Shown piece by piece: positions 24,680-36,560 of a DNA stretch of 64,000 nt. A model generated the notes under the pieces. The model was given only the letters and a program-made list of their open reading frames with translations. It made no database searches and was not told where the DNA came from. The position numbers were made by a program, and so were the translations under genes. The stretch's first letter is position 1. Each line of letters starts with the position of its first letter. The DNA is taken from NCBI RefSeq assembly GCF_048128805.1, contig NC_136001.1:7302501-7366500 (forward strand), given 5' to 3'. The stretch is from Centroberyx gerrardi (Eukaryota > Chordata > Actinopteri > Beryciformes > Berycidae).

Positions 24680-25400
24680 TGGTATCATATATGATGGTCC
24701 TAGCATCTCTGAAGAGGCCAATCTCCTGGGACTCTCGCACTACCAAAAATAATGTGATAAAAGTGTATCTCACAGTACACAACTCGTAAAGCAGTTTGGC
24801 TACAGCAGCAGAAGACTGCCAGGTTCCACTCCTGTCAGCTAAGAACAAGAAGATGAACCTACAGTATCCATGTGATCACTAAAACTACATGATCAAAGAG
24901 TGGAAAAACGTCGCCTGGGCCGACAAATCTCATGTTTTTTTGCAACATGGTGTGGTGGTGTAATCGTGTTGGGAATTTATGAATTCTCTTATAATAGGGG
25001 TCATCAATTCTGGTCTTTGATGGCCAGTGTCCTGCAAACTTTTTGTCCTTCCTGATATAGTTATTTCCATAATTCCAGCCATCGAGGACCAGAACTGATG
25101 ACCACTGGTATAACAGAATTCATACATTCCCAACATGATTACACCACCACCACCAGTCTGAGCCATTGACACCAGTCAGCAAGGGCTCATGGATTCAATT
25201 TGGTTGTGCCAAATTCTGACCCTGACATCACCATGTTGCAACAAAAAGTGGGATTTGTCAGCCCATGTGACATTTTTGCACTCTTCAATCGTGTAGTTTT
25301 AGTGATCACTTGCGCAATGTAGATTCATCTACGTGTTCTTAGCTGATGGGAGTGGAACCTGGTGTGTTCCTCTGCTGCTATAGTCCAACTGCTTCAACGT
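24680..25400. repeat. Inverted pair of Tc1-like fragments around a palindromic core
   Basis: The left arm (about 24770-24995) and right arm (about 25080-25390, inverted) share GGTTCCACTCC, CAGCTAAGAACA, GTGATCACTAAAACTACA and TGCAACATGGTG. These belong to the transposase region of a fish Tc1 family. The left arm lacks about 80 bases present in the right. Between them a smaller inverted repeat is built on GGTCATCA(A/G)TTCTGGTC. All frames are broken. Confidence 0.7.
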
Positions 25401-26337
25401 TACTCCGTTTATCCAGCGTGTATACCCTTATACCCCATGTGAAACATCAGTGTCCAGGAGTTAATCCAGCACACTACATTTGAAATTTTTTGCCTATGAA
25501 GTTCCAATCTGATGTATGACATGTTCCAGTTTTTACCTCTGATCAGTGTCACTGAAAACCCAGAAATGTCAGGAAATTTGACAGTTGTTTTCAAGGCCTG
25601 GAAAAACAATGGAATGTGATACATATTGATTGTTTTTTTTTTTCTTCATATTTTCTTGTTCAAGCATACAGATGTTTAATGTTAAGCATGACAAATATTT
25701 AATGAGTGGATATATATACTATTGAAGGAACAAATCAACAGATTGATAACATAAGTATTTCCCAAATAGTTGCTGCAGCCGCTCAAAAACCTGACCCGGG
25801 ACATTCACATCAGCTACTCGAACTTGAAATTGTAATTTGAACATAAATGCTGCCAAATATATGATTATGGACATTATTCTGTATGTCATGGAATAGTAAT
25901 AGAATAGTCATGGAATTTGATGTAAGAAAAAAATCTGTAGGAAAACTGGTCAACAACAAAATCAATTTATCAGGTCTTTTTCTCTTGTTTTTTTAAACTT
26001 TATTCATCCTTGCTGAGCACAACAGTAGCACAATCAGTACTTAATGTAATGCAATGAACTGATTACTAATTACCTTCTTAAAATTATCAGGATTATCATT
26101 CATTAGATTAACTGGCAGTTCACTGCCATTCACAGACAGAAAATTTTAATTGTGTTATCTACAGCAAAGATAAGCCGTGATTTCCAGTTAAATCAATTAT
26201 GTTTGCATCTACAATCTAACAATTTTAATGCTTTTTAGCTTCAACCTGTTTCTGAATAATCAAAAGTGTAATCAACTGTTAGACATCACATAGACATCTT
26301 CAATCTCATATGTGTCTTTCTCTTTAACTGTAATTTA
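25401..26337. other. Non-coding, nothing recognised
   Basis: AT-rich single-copy-looking DNA with no credible frame, transposon end or RNA gene that I can see. Confidence 0.5.
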
Positions 26338-27080
26338 TAGGGCTGCCCCCTAATAGTTGACCAAACCGTTAGTCGATGAGAAGAGTCTTAGTCGACCAAG
26401 TTTTCATTGGTCAGTTAGTCGCAGGAAAAAAAAAACCCCAAAAACCCCTCAAACTCCATTCGGGAGCTGCGCCTTGTCGTTAAAAAGTTATTAGACCAGG
26501 GTTGCCAACTTTGGGTACCTGGCTGGAGTGAGATTTTGATGCCATCAAACTACAAAGCAAGGAATCTGTCTGTCTGTATGTATGTATGTGTGTGTATGTA
26601 TGTGTGTGTGTATGTATGTGTGTGTGAGTCCTTCGCATATCTCGACAACCGTTCGTCCGATCTACTTCACACTTGGCGGGTGTATTGCTGGGGACCCAAG
26701 GACCTGCAGTATCGGATTTGGTGCAATTTGGACACGCGACACGTTCAATATTAATAAACTTTGAATAAACAAGCAAAAGCTCAAAGCAAGCGACTGATAG
26801 CCTACACCTATTGTGTGTTTTTTTTTGGTGAACCAGAGTGTATTTCACCGGTGTTTCTGACCACGAGTAGCCTTGACTTGGGTGTGTTTTTTCCCATGAA
26901 CCAGAGTGTATTTCACCGGTGTTTCTGACTGCAAGTAGCCGCGACTTGGGTGTGTTTTTTCAAAAAATATATATTTAAATAATTAAATTAATATCATAAA
27001 CGTGCAACGACTAGTCGACTGATGGCTTGAACTAACGACTACTAGTCGACTAGGAAAATCTTTCGTCGGGGGCAGCCCTA
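26338..27080. mobile_element. hAT element with TAGGGCTGCCCC ends
   Basis: The left end is TAGGGCTGCCCCC and the right end GGGGGCAGCCCTA, perfectly inverted over 13 bp. Subterminal TAGTCGAC-type motifs occur on both sides. The flanking octamers GTAATTTA (26330-26337) and TTAATTTA (27081-27088) differ by one base, fitting an aged 8-bp hAT target duplication. Length is 743 bp, non-autonomous. It holds a TATG/TGTG microsatellite near 26576-26625 and an internal direct duplication at about 26812-26960. Confidence 0.85.
26812..26960. repeat. Two-copy direct repeat, about 75 bp, inside the hAT element
   Basis: Both copies contain GAACCAGAGTGTATTTCACC, GGTGTTTCTGAC and CTTGGGTGTGTTTTTT. They lie head to tail and differ at a few positions. 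Confidence 0.8.
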
Positions 27081-27165
27081 TTAATTTATTACAGTTGCTA
27101 TTTTGTATAATTGGATTACTATAATCCCATTTTATAGAATGTGTTACTCCGCAAACCTGCTTAAA

Positions 27166-27742
27166 GCGGCACTAAGCGATTTTCCGACCACTAGAGGGTG
27201 GCAGAAACCGCAACACATTTATAAATAAATCACAGCAAAGCTGCTGGACTACAGAGGCTCCAAAGGACAAACTTCACGAAGGACCGTGCATAAAGTCTAA
27301 TAGCTAAGATAAACGTACCTATGGAGAAGTGTCACCGGTTACCAGTCTCACTTTGCCAGATTTTTCCCCCGCTGAAGGTTAGATGTCCCACAATGACAAG
27401 TGAAGAGGTAGGTAGCAAGTTTACTAGTTTACTTGCTCGCCTCATCAATGCCGCCATTACGCAAACTTGTTTGAGGAATGGGAGGGGAAGAGCGCCACTT
27501 TACACAGCATGGGAGGAGACAAGCTAGTTTTAAAAAAAATGAAAAGCTACTGAATGGGTCGGGAGGAGCTTCGAGTCGGGCTGGGTTTTGACAACAAGGT
27601 TTAGAAAAGAGGTGAAAACAGCAACACAGCTGGCCCACTTGTGTGGCTATTTTTTATATCATTACATTTCAAGGAAATCTCCACATAGCACACGTTAGTT
27701 TCAGGATTGGTTATAGGGTCTGAAATCGCTTATTGCAGGTTT
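27166..27742. mobile_element. Candidate MITE next to OR-4
   Basis: The left end AGCGGCACTAAGCGATTT and right end AAATCGCTTATTGCAGGT are inverted at 13 of 18 positions, and TTAA flanks both sides. A piggyBac-like origin is possible from TTAA alone but weak. No transposase frame. Confidence 0.45.
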
Positions 27743-27770
27743 AAGCATCAAACCCAAACACAGCGTTATT

Positions 27771-28243
27771 TTACAAAGGCGGCTTCACTGTAGTCTGTGG
27801 CTGGATACGAATGCACTCTTTACAGAAGAAATACTTCTTCAGGTACTTCCTGAAAGTGTTGTCTCGTAGGCCATAGACAATAGGGCTTATGAGCCGCGGC
27901 AGGATCTGAATAAAGACAGACAGGGTGAAGCGAATGACCAGTGACCCTTCTGGGAACAAGAGTGTCAGACCTTTGATCATCAGAGGGACCACATAGGTGA
28001 GCATACATAAGACCAGCTGAAAGCCATGGAGAAGGACAGTGTTCTTCGCTTTCTTTGCATCTGCAGCAGCTGCCTTTGCAGCAAAAAGGATCCTGAAGTA
28101 TGTGTAGAACAGGGTGAGCCAACTAGGACCAGAAACACTATGTATGAAAACTCTTTCTTCTTGATGAGATGAGGACTCTGGAAAACTAAATCCCTGAGAC
28201 AAAAAACCTTGGAATGGAAGAACTCCAGGGGTTCTGTGGCCAA
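27771..28243 (-). pseudogene. Odorant receptor 131-2-like pseudogene, OR-4 (5' truncated, frameshifted)
   Basis: Only the second half of a receptor remains. From 28243 the frame reads ATEPLEFFHSKVFCLRDLVF and KKEFSYIVFLVLV (second extracellular loop and TM5). One base is missing near 28122 relative to OR-5 (GAGCCAACTAGG versus GAGCCAAATTAGG). The next frame then gives WLTLFYTYFRILFAAKAAAAD, KNTVLLHGFQLVLCML and PRLISPIVYGLRDNTFRKYL to a stop at 27771. TM1 to TM4 are absent: homology breaks at about 28243 and nothing receptor-like follows until the orphan promoter at 29328. Closest in this window to OR-5 (shared KAAAADAK). Not functional. Confidence 0.9.
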
Positions 28244-29327
28244 TCAGAATCATAAAAATGTGATGGCGCATGGTACATGGCAGAATTTGCGCCGGCAAAG
28301 TGGTATTTTTGTTGGATGTACACATTTTTTTCTTGCCTTCGCCGGTTTGGTATTTTGGTGACTCGCTTTGAACTTGACTATGCTGAAGAGGGAGGAGAGG
28401 CGCAGTAGGGGGTGTATCAGTAGTGATCAAGAAGTGCAGTACAATTTTGGTGTCATAGATTATTGTGATTTGTGCTTGCTCACGACAACACCAGCCCCTA
28501 AAATACCTACTGATAATGTAGGCCTATTCCTCCTAATCCAACCCCATCTCCAACAGCACCACATGTGTACTGCGCGCCACTGGCCACAAACTTACCAAAC
28601 ACTTGCGCCTTGATTCGTGCGCCTTGATTCACACAAACAGAGCCCAGAGTCTCTATTTAGGTTTTGAACCCCTAAATATTTTTCTTCCATTCCTGAAGAT
28701 TTTTTCCATAGAAACAAACACATTTATTATCGTTCATAAAATGTTAGTTTCTTAAAACGTAAAAAACTATACATTAGACTTATATTACATGAACATGGCA
28801 TTCACAGCCCACTTCAAATGCAAATTGAATTTAAATATAATATACAAAATAAAGATGAAATATAATATACATAATTCTAATTTCCATCAGTTGTGTTCCA
28901 AAAGTAAACATGTTGCTTTTTGGTGTAGAATTTCAGTGTAGGCTATAACCTCCATAAGACTTTTATATGGCTGAATAATTATTAAATATTGTAAATACTG
29001 ACTGTAAATGAAAAGCATTAAACATAACTGTGCCATCAGATGTGATTTGTAATATTTTTTTATGAGTGTAAACCAGTTTAAAACCATAGGAAACATGAGA
29101 AATATGGAAGTATGAGATCTGAGCTATAAATCTTGAAAAGCTGTCAATTCTTGCAAGTGGAAAATAATTAACTAAAAAAAACAATTATTTATATAAAATT
29201 ACCATTTCAATAGTTAAATAAAAATAAACTATATTGCATATATCACATTCTTTGTTCTCAGATCTAAGCTAAATGCAGTTAAGTGCGGTACTACAGGAAG
29301 TGTAAACCTGAAGCAGGATGTACTCAC
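28244..29327. other. Gap between OR-4 remnant and its promoter
   Basis: AT-rich DNA that should have held exon 1 and the 5' half of exon 2 of OR-4. No receptor sequence is left. The break at 28243 is followed by a GC-richer patch (28250-28620) that may be part of an insertion. The rest shows nothing. Confidence 0.5.
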
Positions 29328-29426
29328 CTCTGACTTGATGTACTGTGCACAGTCTGAAATGATCTGAGTGTGATATTCCTGACATTAGTTTATATACAGT
29401 AGGTTGAAACACAAATCCTGGGATTA
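29328..29426 (-). promoter_or_regulatory. Orphan OR promoter and leader exon (OR-4)
   Basis: Minus strand: TAATCCCAGGATT (29426-29414), TCAACCTACTG block, TATA box TGTATATAAAC (29398-29388), leader, then donor GAG|GTGAGTA with exon end at 29328. This is among the best-preserved copies of the module although the gene it served is destroyed. Confidence 0.65.
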
Positions 29427-29739
29427 TGTAAAGGCTGTGTGTGTATATGTGTGTATTTCTTGTGTATCAGTATGTGTATGTGTGTGTGTCTGTCTATGTG
29501 AGTATGCTTGCACTCATGAATATGTGTCTTCACAATCTGAGATCGCTCTCAAAATCTCTCAGATCAATTTTGAAAAACATATCCTCAAACAGAGTGAAAT
29601 ATAAAAATATAAGTGAAATTTTATTTTCATTCCAATCATGTGGTCTCCTTGTTCTGAAGAAGACAGTTAAAGTTATTTTGAGAAAGAAGTCCTGCAGAAA
29701 GTTATTATTGCACACCACAACTGTGGACTGGCAATTTTA

Positions 29740-29740
<1 letters not shown>

Positions 29741-29777
<37 letters not shown>

Positions 29778-29780
29778 AAT

Positions 29781-29813
<33 letters not shown>
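29741..29813. repeat. (TTA)n-(ATA)n microsatellite
   Basis: A TTA run turns into an AATA/ATA run, making a self-complementary tract. Directly visible; no coding meaning. A long T-rich stretch follows at 29868-29900. Confidence 0.92.
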
Positions 29814-29814
<1 letters not shown>

Positions 29815-30372
29815 TTTTTGTTTATTTTACTGTATTGTATATCTGTATGTTACTTGTCATTGCCTACTTTTTTTCTTTTTTTTTTTCTTTTTTTTTTTAC
29901 ACCTGCTTGCAAATCAATTTTGGGATTAAAATAAAGAACTCAAACTGAACTGAAGATTTTACTTATCTCCAATCGCACAGTCTGACATAAAGTGAATGCA
30001 AAAGAGTTTCCGATTCACAGCTTCTTATTCAGGAGTTACGGGAAAATTAAAGGGGATTCACGATGTGGGGTTCACGATTCGATTCAGCCAGGATTCGATG
30101 TCATAAAAGTTAGATGAATACAAAGTATGATTGTATAACAATGCCATTATTTATTTGACAAAACTATAAATCTTTTTAGCAATGTTTTTCTTGCAATGGT
30201 AGAAGAACAAGAATAGTAGTCCAATCAGAATAAACTGGCCCATTTTGAAAGAAACTTGATTCCGTTGAGAGGGGTGGTATAGCCTAACCCTTTCATAATC
30301 CGGTCAATGGATACAATTTTGCTATGTAAACACTCATTCCAGTCACTTTCTTATAGGCTGCACTTTTTATTA

Positions 30373-31650
30373 CAGTTTTTTACGATTGCTAGCAACCTTT
30401 TATCAGTTCTGTAGTCACATTTTCATAACTCTTAACACAGTTAGCACAACATCGATCTGTTGCGGGCCATACCATTAACACATTTCTTGTTCCTTTGACA
30501 CAAAATGCATTCAGTGAACACATTTTAAAAACTCTGGAATTTCTTTTACACACAAGCTCAACCAAGACCAAAACTGTGGATTTTTACTGCCAAATTTACA
30601 AATGCTTGCACACTGTATGTCAGAACAGATAACCTCATGTTCTAAACCTAACTTATAGGCTACAGTTGAAGTGAACAGCAGTTCACATTGTATATTGAAA
30701 CACAAATATATGTCCTATATTTTTTATATTGCTATTGAGAAACTGATTGAAGTCATGCAAATAGACCAATCACAGCTGATTCCCGTCTAAGTTGGAGACA
30801 TACCCAGGTGTTGAGGTTCTTTCAGTTGCATGACCATATACTGTAAAAAGGGGACCTCTTTGGACTGATCTTGTTCAATGTGGACACAGAACAATATAGA
30901 GCAGAAGAAAGAGAGGGTAGATTAGAAAAGGACTGTGTATTTTTCTTTTTTTTTCTTCTGTGCCTTTTTCTGTTTGTATATTTTATTTTTACACAACTGT
31001 AACCAGCAGCTATATTACAGATTTTTGTTGATCTCTTGCAGTAATTTCCTATTGCAAATACTGTAAAGCCTTTACTGCAGCAATTCTGTCACTTACTGTA
31101 TTCCTTTTTCATATAGTGTACATTCTATAAAGTAAAGATGAGTCATTCACTTTTGATATAGAATGTTTGCAAAAAAGAAGAAAAAAATGCGTACATTTAC
31201 TACACTCAACAAAAGAAAAATGTAGAGTGACTTCAAAAGAAACTGCAGTGCGAAAAACAATTGACTATCAATATACTGTCTATTGTATAAGGGTAGAACT
31301 GACACATGTAAAGTAATACATTTTCTGTAATACCATCTGCTGTTAGTATTTTGTATGTCATTGTGCTGTGATTGACTAAATGTTCCTGTTGGAAGAAAAC
31401 ATGTGTTAGAGTTTTGAAAGAATTATTTGATTTTGAGACATGTTTGCAGTGTTTTGGTAGAGTTAGTGTATTTTGACAAAGTATTCTTGCATTTTGAAAA
31501 TTAGTGTTGGTGTTTAGTTTACAATATGTGATTTTGAGCATAAAATTAACTGTTTTGCCAACTGTGTGTTGTAGGTGAGTTTGTGTGTGAAGAGTTTAGA
31601 AAAAGTATTATAAGTATTGAAAAACGCTTGCTAGCGATCGTAAAAAACTG
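30373..31650. mobile_element. TA-flanked element, copy A (left half of palindrome)
   Basis: Ends CAGTTTTTTACGATTGCTAG and CTAGCGATCGTAAAAAACTG are inverted, and TA stands on both sides (30371-30372, 31651-31652). CAGT ends with TA target sites fit the Tc1/mariner superfamily. Length is 1278 bp with no DDE transposase. Four relatives occur at 31699, 39005, 53245 and 62753. The 53245 copy sits in a hAT element whose sister at 37286 has the empty site, which confirms the ends and the TA duplication. Confidence 0.85.
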
Positions 31651-31698
31651 TAACACTGGGGTGCTCAGGCTTGACGTAGGCAGCATAGCCTGTTGTTA

Positions 31699-32974
31699 CA
31701 GTTTTTTACGATCGCTAGCAAGCGTTTTTCAATACTTATAATACCTTTTCTAAACTCTTCACACACCAACTCACCTACAACACACAGTTGGCAAAACAGT
31801 TAATTTTATGCTCAAAATCACATATTGTAAACTAAACACCAACACTAATTTTCAAAATGCAAGAATACTTTGTCAAAATACACTAACTCTACCAAAACAC
31901 TGCAAACATGTCTCAAAATCAAATAATTCTTTCAAAACTCTAGCACGTTTTCTTCCAACAGGAACATTTAGTCAATCACAGCACAATGACATACAAAATA
32001 CTAACAGCAGATGGTATTACAGAAAATGTATTACTTTACATGTGTCAGTTCTACCCTTATACAATAGACAGTATATTGATAGTCAATTGTTTTTCGCACT
32101 GCAGTTTCTTTTGAAATCACTCTACATTTTTCTTTTGTTGAGTGTAGTAAATGTACGCATTTTTTTCTTCTTTTTTGCAAACATTCTATATCAAAAGTGA
32201 ATGACTCATCTTTACTTTATAGAATGTACACTATATGAAAAAGGAATACAGTAAGTGACAGAATTGCTGCAGTAAAGGCTTTACAGTATTTGCAATAGGA
32301 AATTACTGCAAGAGATCAACAAAAATCTGTAATATAGCTGCTGGTTACAGTTGTGTAAAAATAAAATATACAAACAGAAAAAGGCACAGAAGAAAAAAAA
32401 AGAAAAATACACAGTCCTTTTCTAATCTACCCTCTCTTTCTTCTGCTCTATATTGTTCTGTGTCCACATTGAACAAGATCAGTCCAAAGAGGTCCCCTTT
32501 TTACAGTATATGGTCATGCAACTGAAAGAACCTCAACACCTGGGTATGTCTCCAACTTAGACGGGAATCAGCTGTGATTGGTCTATTTGCATGACTTCAA
32601 TCAGTTTCTCAATAGCAATATAAAAAATATAGGACATATATTTGTGTTTCAATATACAATGTGAACTGCTGTTCACTTCAACTGTAGCCTATAAGTTAGG
32701 TTTAGAACATGAGGTTATCTGTTCTGACATACAGTGTGCAAGCATTTGTAAATTTGGCAGTAAAAATCCACAGTTTTGGTCTTGGTTGAGCTTGTGTGTA
32801 AAAGAAATTCCAGAGTTTTTAAAATGTGTTCACTGAATGCATTTTGTGTCAAAGGAACAAGAAATGTGTTAATGGTATGGCCCGCAACAGATCGATGTTG
32901 TGCTAACTGTGTTAAGAGTTATGAAAATGTGACTACAGAACTGATAAAAGGTTGCTAGCAATCGTAAAAAACTG
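31699..32974. mobile_element. TA-flanked element, copy B (inverted relative to copy A)
   Basis: Same family as copy A in opposite orientation, 1276 bp, TA at 31697-31698 and 32975-32976. It is separated from copy A by only 46 bases plus the TA sites. The two copies are close to identical; a small indel near 31945 breaks a frame that is open in the others. Confidence 0.85.
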
Positions 32975-34051
32975 TAAATCAAGTGCTGACTCCACCTAAC
33001 CGGGCCAGTTTCGGCATACGCCGGTGACAATTACAAGTGTACCCAATCATTGTGGGTGCAAAACAAAACGTCTGTTTCTGACACTTTTGGAGTCGTACGT
33101 TGTGATAAAGCTGTTGCTTCATCAGAAAAAACAACATAAGCAATAACGGTGCCAAGCGCCCGACGCAGGTCTATCTTTTAAAAACGTATGTCCATGTTAG
33201 ATTCTGTAGGCTATTTTGCGCATATCAGAAACTTTTATTGTGATTACATATTGTGGAGTATGTAAGCACACACCATGCGATCCTTATTTAGCGTTCATGT
33301 AAACACTTGCGGGGGAATCTTCAATCAGAATGAAAATATGGCTCGATCCAGCATCTCATACGTACTGATCCACCTGGTTGGAACATCCACAATGAGTTTG
33401 TGCTGTGGCAGCTGTAGCAGGGTCTGTTTGGAAGTCAACACCACAGTCGCTGTAGCGCTCCTCTGAAAGAACGCTGCCACTCATCTCACCGGCCAAGCTC
33501 TACTCAAATATCCTCTTCCTTGTCCGCCATGTCTGCCACTTGGCTTCGCAGTTTTGCATTGCAAAGTGTTTGCACCCTCTGCTGGTCAAACTGTGTAATG
33601 GGTGGAGAAGGAGAAGGAGGGGCAGAGGCAGGCAGATTACAGTAAACTGCAGACAATGTAGCTCACAGGGTGTACGTCTGACGCACATCGTTATATGTCA
33701 AGATGTACATCGTCATGATTTTACATCGCGAATTATCGTACTACGATATATTGTCCCATCCCTACTAAATACTGTACATTTTCTTCACTTCTTCAGCTAT
33801 GTAGAATAACATATTTTAACTCCATTCACTTAAGTCATTATATATGACTAACTATGGCAGTGCTTTCAGTCCAGTCTGATGGTTGGCGAAATTATCTTGA
33901 GGTGTGAGGGGTTTATAGATTTAATCTAAACCCCTCTGATCTGAGCCACCCTAATCATATCGAACATATTTGGCATTTACCACCCAATAAATACAGTCCT
34001 CACAGCCAAGAAGAACTGTTTCTCCAGTGCTAAAGTCCCAAAGCTCTGCAT
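32975..34051. other. Repeat-derived, no gene
   Basis: Continues the repeat into which copies A and B were inserted. GATTCACGAT-type sequence at about 30055-30110 and CGATATATTGTCCCATCCC at about 33744-33763 look like parts of an older hAT-type element, but I could not prove a target duplication. No reading frame of interest. Confidence 0.4.
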
Positions 34052-34059
34052 CTAATATG

Positions 34060-34564
34060 CAGTGTTGGGCAGTAACGTCGCTACAAGTAGCGGCGCTACT
34101 AGTTTAACTACATTTCTCAGTAGCGTGGTGGTAGCGTCACAGTTTTTGAATCAAATAGCATTTTCAGTAGCTAAGCTGTTTTATTGATCAAGTAGTGCGG
34201 TAGCGTCCAAAAAGCTACATTCTCCCAAGCATTTCTAAAGCTCAAGCGCAGCCGAGCTTTCTGCTGTGGTCTGGAATACTGCTCAGGATAGGTACGTGAC
34301 GCCAGCGCCATACACGGAGGAACTGTGTATGTGTAGCCGACAGAAGCACTTCCGTATGACAGTGACATCACAGACCAATCCTTGGGCTGATGCCTACGAC
34401 GTCTCTGGTGCAGGGGAATACAGTTAACACGCGTCAGGTCTTTATTCTTTTGCTGCTGTGGGTTGAGTCTCTGGGGGATTGCTTCAATGTAGTGGAGCTT
34501 CATTTCATGTAGAGTAACTGGTAGCTTAGCTCACTACATTTTCCAAGTAGCTTGCCCAACACTG
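34060..34564. mobile_element. hAT MITE, 505 bp
   Basis: Ends CAGTGTTGGGCAGTAACG and AGCTTGCCCAACACTG are inverted. The 8-bp duplication CTAATATG is exact at 34052-34059 and 34565-34572. Interior repeats of GTAGC/TAGCG type are typical for this fish MITE. Non-coding. Confidence 0.92.
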
Positions 34565-34977
34565 CTAATATGTGTAGACAGGGGAAAGCACATACTCTCA
34601 TAATTTTAGAGCCAACACAGCACCCAGCATTTTGACTCGGTCTTCATCAGGGGTATGCTGTGAAGAAAAGTCAAGTCAGCACAGAGTACTGTACATACAG
34701 AGCAGTCAGCATCACAGGTGTTATTCATCATATTCAGGTCCGGTGGTGTAGCAGTTATGACAAAGTTAGAAATTTTGATCTTTAATTTTAGTGTCCCCAT
34801 TAAGCCAGTGTAATTATTTTCTAAATGCCAGAATACAGTGCCAAAATGCATCATCTCTCCAAGTATTGTTAAAACCAGACCAATCTTAGATATCCCCACC
34901 TGGGGGATCACATTTGACCGACAGATGGACGGACGGACACAGCCCGATCCATAGTCCCCCACCCCCAACTATTTATT

Positions 34978-35348
34978 GTCAATCCTTTGCTTCAAATTCT
35001 CTCAAGCCCTAACAATCCCTTCTTATCTGATGTACTGAAATGGAGAACAGGGTCCCAGACTGCAGTCTAAGGACTGCAGGAGCAGATTAAAGTACACATA
35101 TTACATGCCACTAGTTGGAATTTGAGCTGTTTAAGTTCGTCAACACAAAGGAGATCAAGAGCATCTAAACGGGGTTCAAATTCCACACCTGTCTGGGTAG
35201 AGCAGAGTGAATAGGAGAGGATTTGAGAGAGAGAAAGGCGTGAATAGATTTGACATGTCTGAAATCACCTTTGGTATTCATTAATTTTCCACTTTATTTC
35301 TCCCATTCTTTTGCACATGAACAAACAGAAAAAGCAGATTTCAGACCT
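34978..35348 (-). pseudogene. Relic of an OR intron ending at the exon-1 splice donor
   Basis: No coding part remains, but the sequence follows the intron of OR-2 (12020-12440). Shared pieces are TTTGCTTCAAATTCT, AGATCAAGAGCAT versus AGATCAAAAGAAT, AGAGTGAAT, GAGAAAGGCG, TTTGACATGT and finally GCAGATTTCAGACCT, which is the donor side of exon 1. At 35349 the match stops and a transposon end begins, so exon 1 is missing. It is a further dead receptor between OR-4 and OR-5, or a displaced piece of one of them. Confidence 0.65.
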
Positions 35349-36417
35349 GGGGCCTCATTTATCAAAGCCATAGACTGTAAAAAAAAGATGGACGTAGTGA
35401 GTGTGAAGTCACCCATTGGCTTCTGAAGAGCCATTTTCAAGGCTGGAGATTGTGTTTACAGTCGCCGCCATGTTGACATATTTTGGAGCCAGAGCAGCCT
35501 AAAGGTGGAATTTGGGTTGTCTGCAGAGCCGCAGCGCTGCCTGCTATTGGCCCATAATTGCTGCCCTGTCGATTACTGGACAGGCGACCTGTCAATCACT
35601 AAGCAAACAATCCCGTGTTATATCCATTATATCCCGTTAATCACACAAATAAAATTAGCTACTACATCCATAACCTCTTGTGGAACAAATTTGACTTCAT
35701 AATTTTAGCGAGAAGTTGGGTTGTGATCCCATTGACTTGCATGGAGTTGGGCCGGGTTTGGAGTCTTTTTGGGGCCGGCCCCTAGCGGACGTTTGAGGAA
35801 TTGCCGCTGCTGCCTCTTCCATATTGGCTTCAAAATTCACCCGTGGTTTTGGCCGCTTGATCAAAGCGTGCGTAGAGTTCTAAATATATGCATAAGAACT
35901 GCTAGCACGAGTATGCACAGTAATCATGTAAACAAAAATGATAACCCATTAAACCCACTAAACCCATTGTCCGCATCATAGGAATACGATTTCACTGTGA
36001 GCCTAAATGGCCCATCTGTGTGTATTTAACACACAGTATCTTAACTGGCAATCATTCAATCAAATATACTCACATGGCAGACAATTTAGTGGTATTTTAC
36101 GCACTATATTTATTAGGAATGGGATTAGTGTCCTTTTCCAGCTATTAGAGCACTGGCATTAATGCTATGTGCTTGCTTACTTAATTTCTCCTTTGGACTG
36201 TCATTTCAAGTTTTTCCTAATGTCTGCTCATTTGTTGTACATCCTAGTAGAACTATTTTACCCACAATATTTTTCTACCACCAGGAGTTTGTGCGTACAC
36301 ATGGTCAGGACTAGGTGTAAATTTACATATTCTCACATACAAATTGATAATTCAAATTCTGTGCTTAGAAACGTGCAAATGCAAAACTGCTTATGTACGG
36401 ATGATAAATGAGGCCCC
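35349..36417. mobile_element. Element with GGGGCCTCATTTATCA inverted ends, interrupted
   Basis: Perfect 16-bp inverted ends at 35349-35364 and 36402-36417. No target duplication was recognised, so the superfamily is left open. It contains a nested insertion at 35369-35859. No coding capacity. Confidence 0.72.
35369..35859. mobile_element. Nested insertion with 8-bp duplication ATCAAAGC
   Basis: The exact octamer ATCAAAGC is found at 35361-35368 and 35860-35867, on either side of a 491-bp block that splits the outer element. The 8-bp size suggests hAT. Ends CATAGACTGT and GGCCGCTTG are not well inverted, so the class is tentative. Confidence 0.65.
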
Positions 36418-36526
36418 TGCTCTTCCTCACCCTGGCCATGTAGATTGCTATTGGTGCTATTCAACTAGTTAGTGAGCAAACAGGATGTACCTTGTTAATT
36501 GTAAGCAAAAGGTCATTTGAGAATTG

Positions 36527-36560
36527 CATAGACACTATTATTATTATAATAGTGTCTATG
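36527..36560. repeat. Perfect 15-bp hairpin with 4-nt loop
   Basis: CATAGACACTATTAT (36527-36541) pairs exactly with 36546-36560. It lies seven bases before a 23-bp copy of the OR donor/transposon junction (36567-36589). See findings. Confidence 0.9.

Noticed and set aside
30389-30571. 60-codon frame repeated in all five TA-flanked elements (VLVELVCKRNSRVFKMC)
   Set aside because: It has no ATG start (TTG), runs into the terminal inverted repeat and has no known domain; conservation follows from the recent origin of the copies.
31233-31541. 102-codon frame MLKITYCKLNTNTNFQ in the TA-flanked elements
   Set aside because: AT-rich, no recognisable domain, broken in copy B; treated as chance frame, noted under the family finding.
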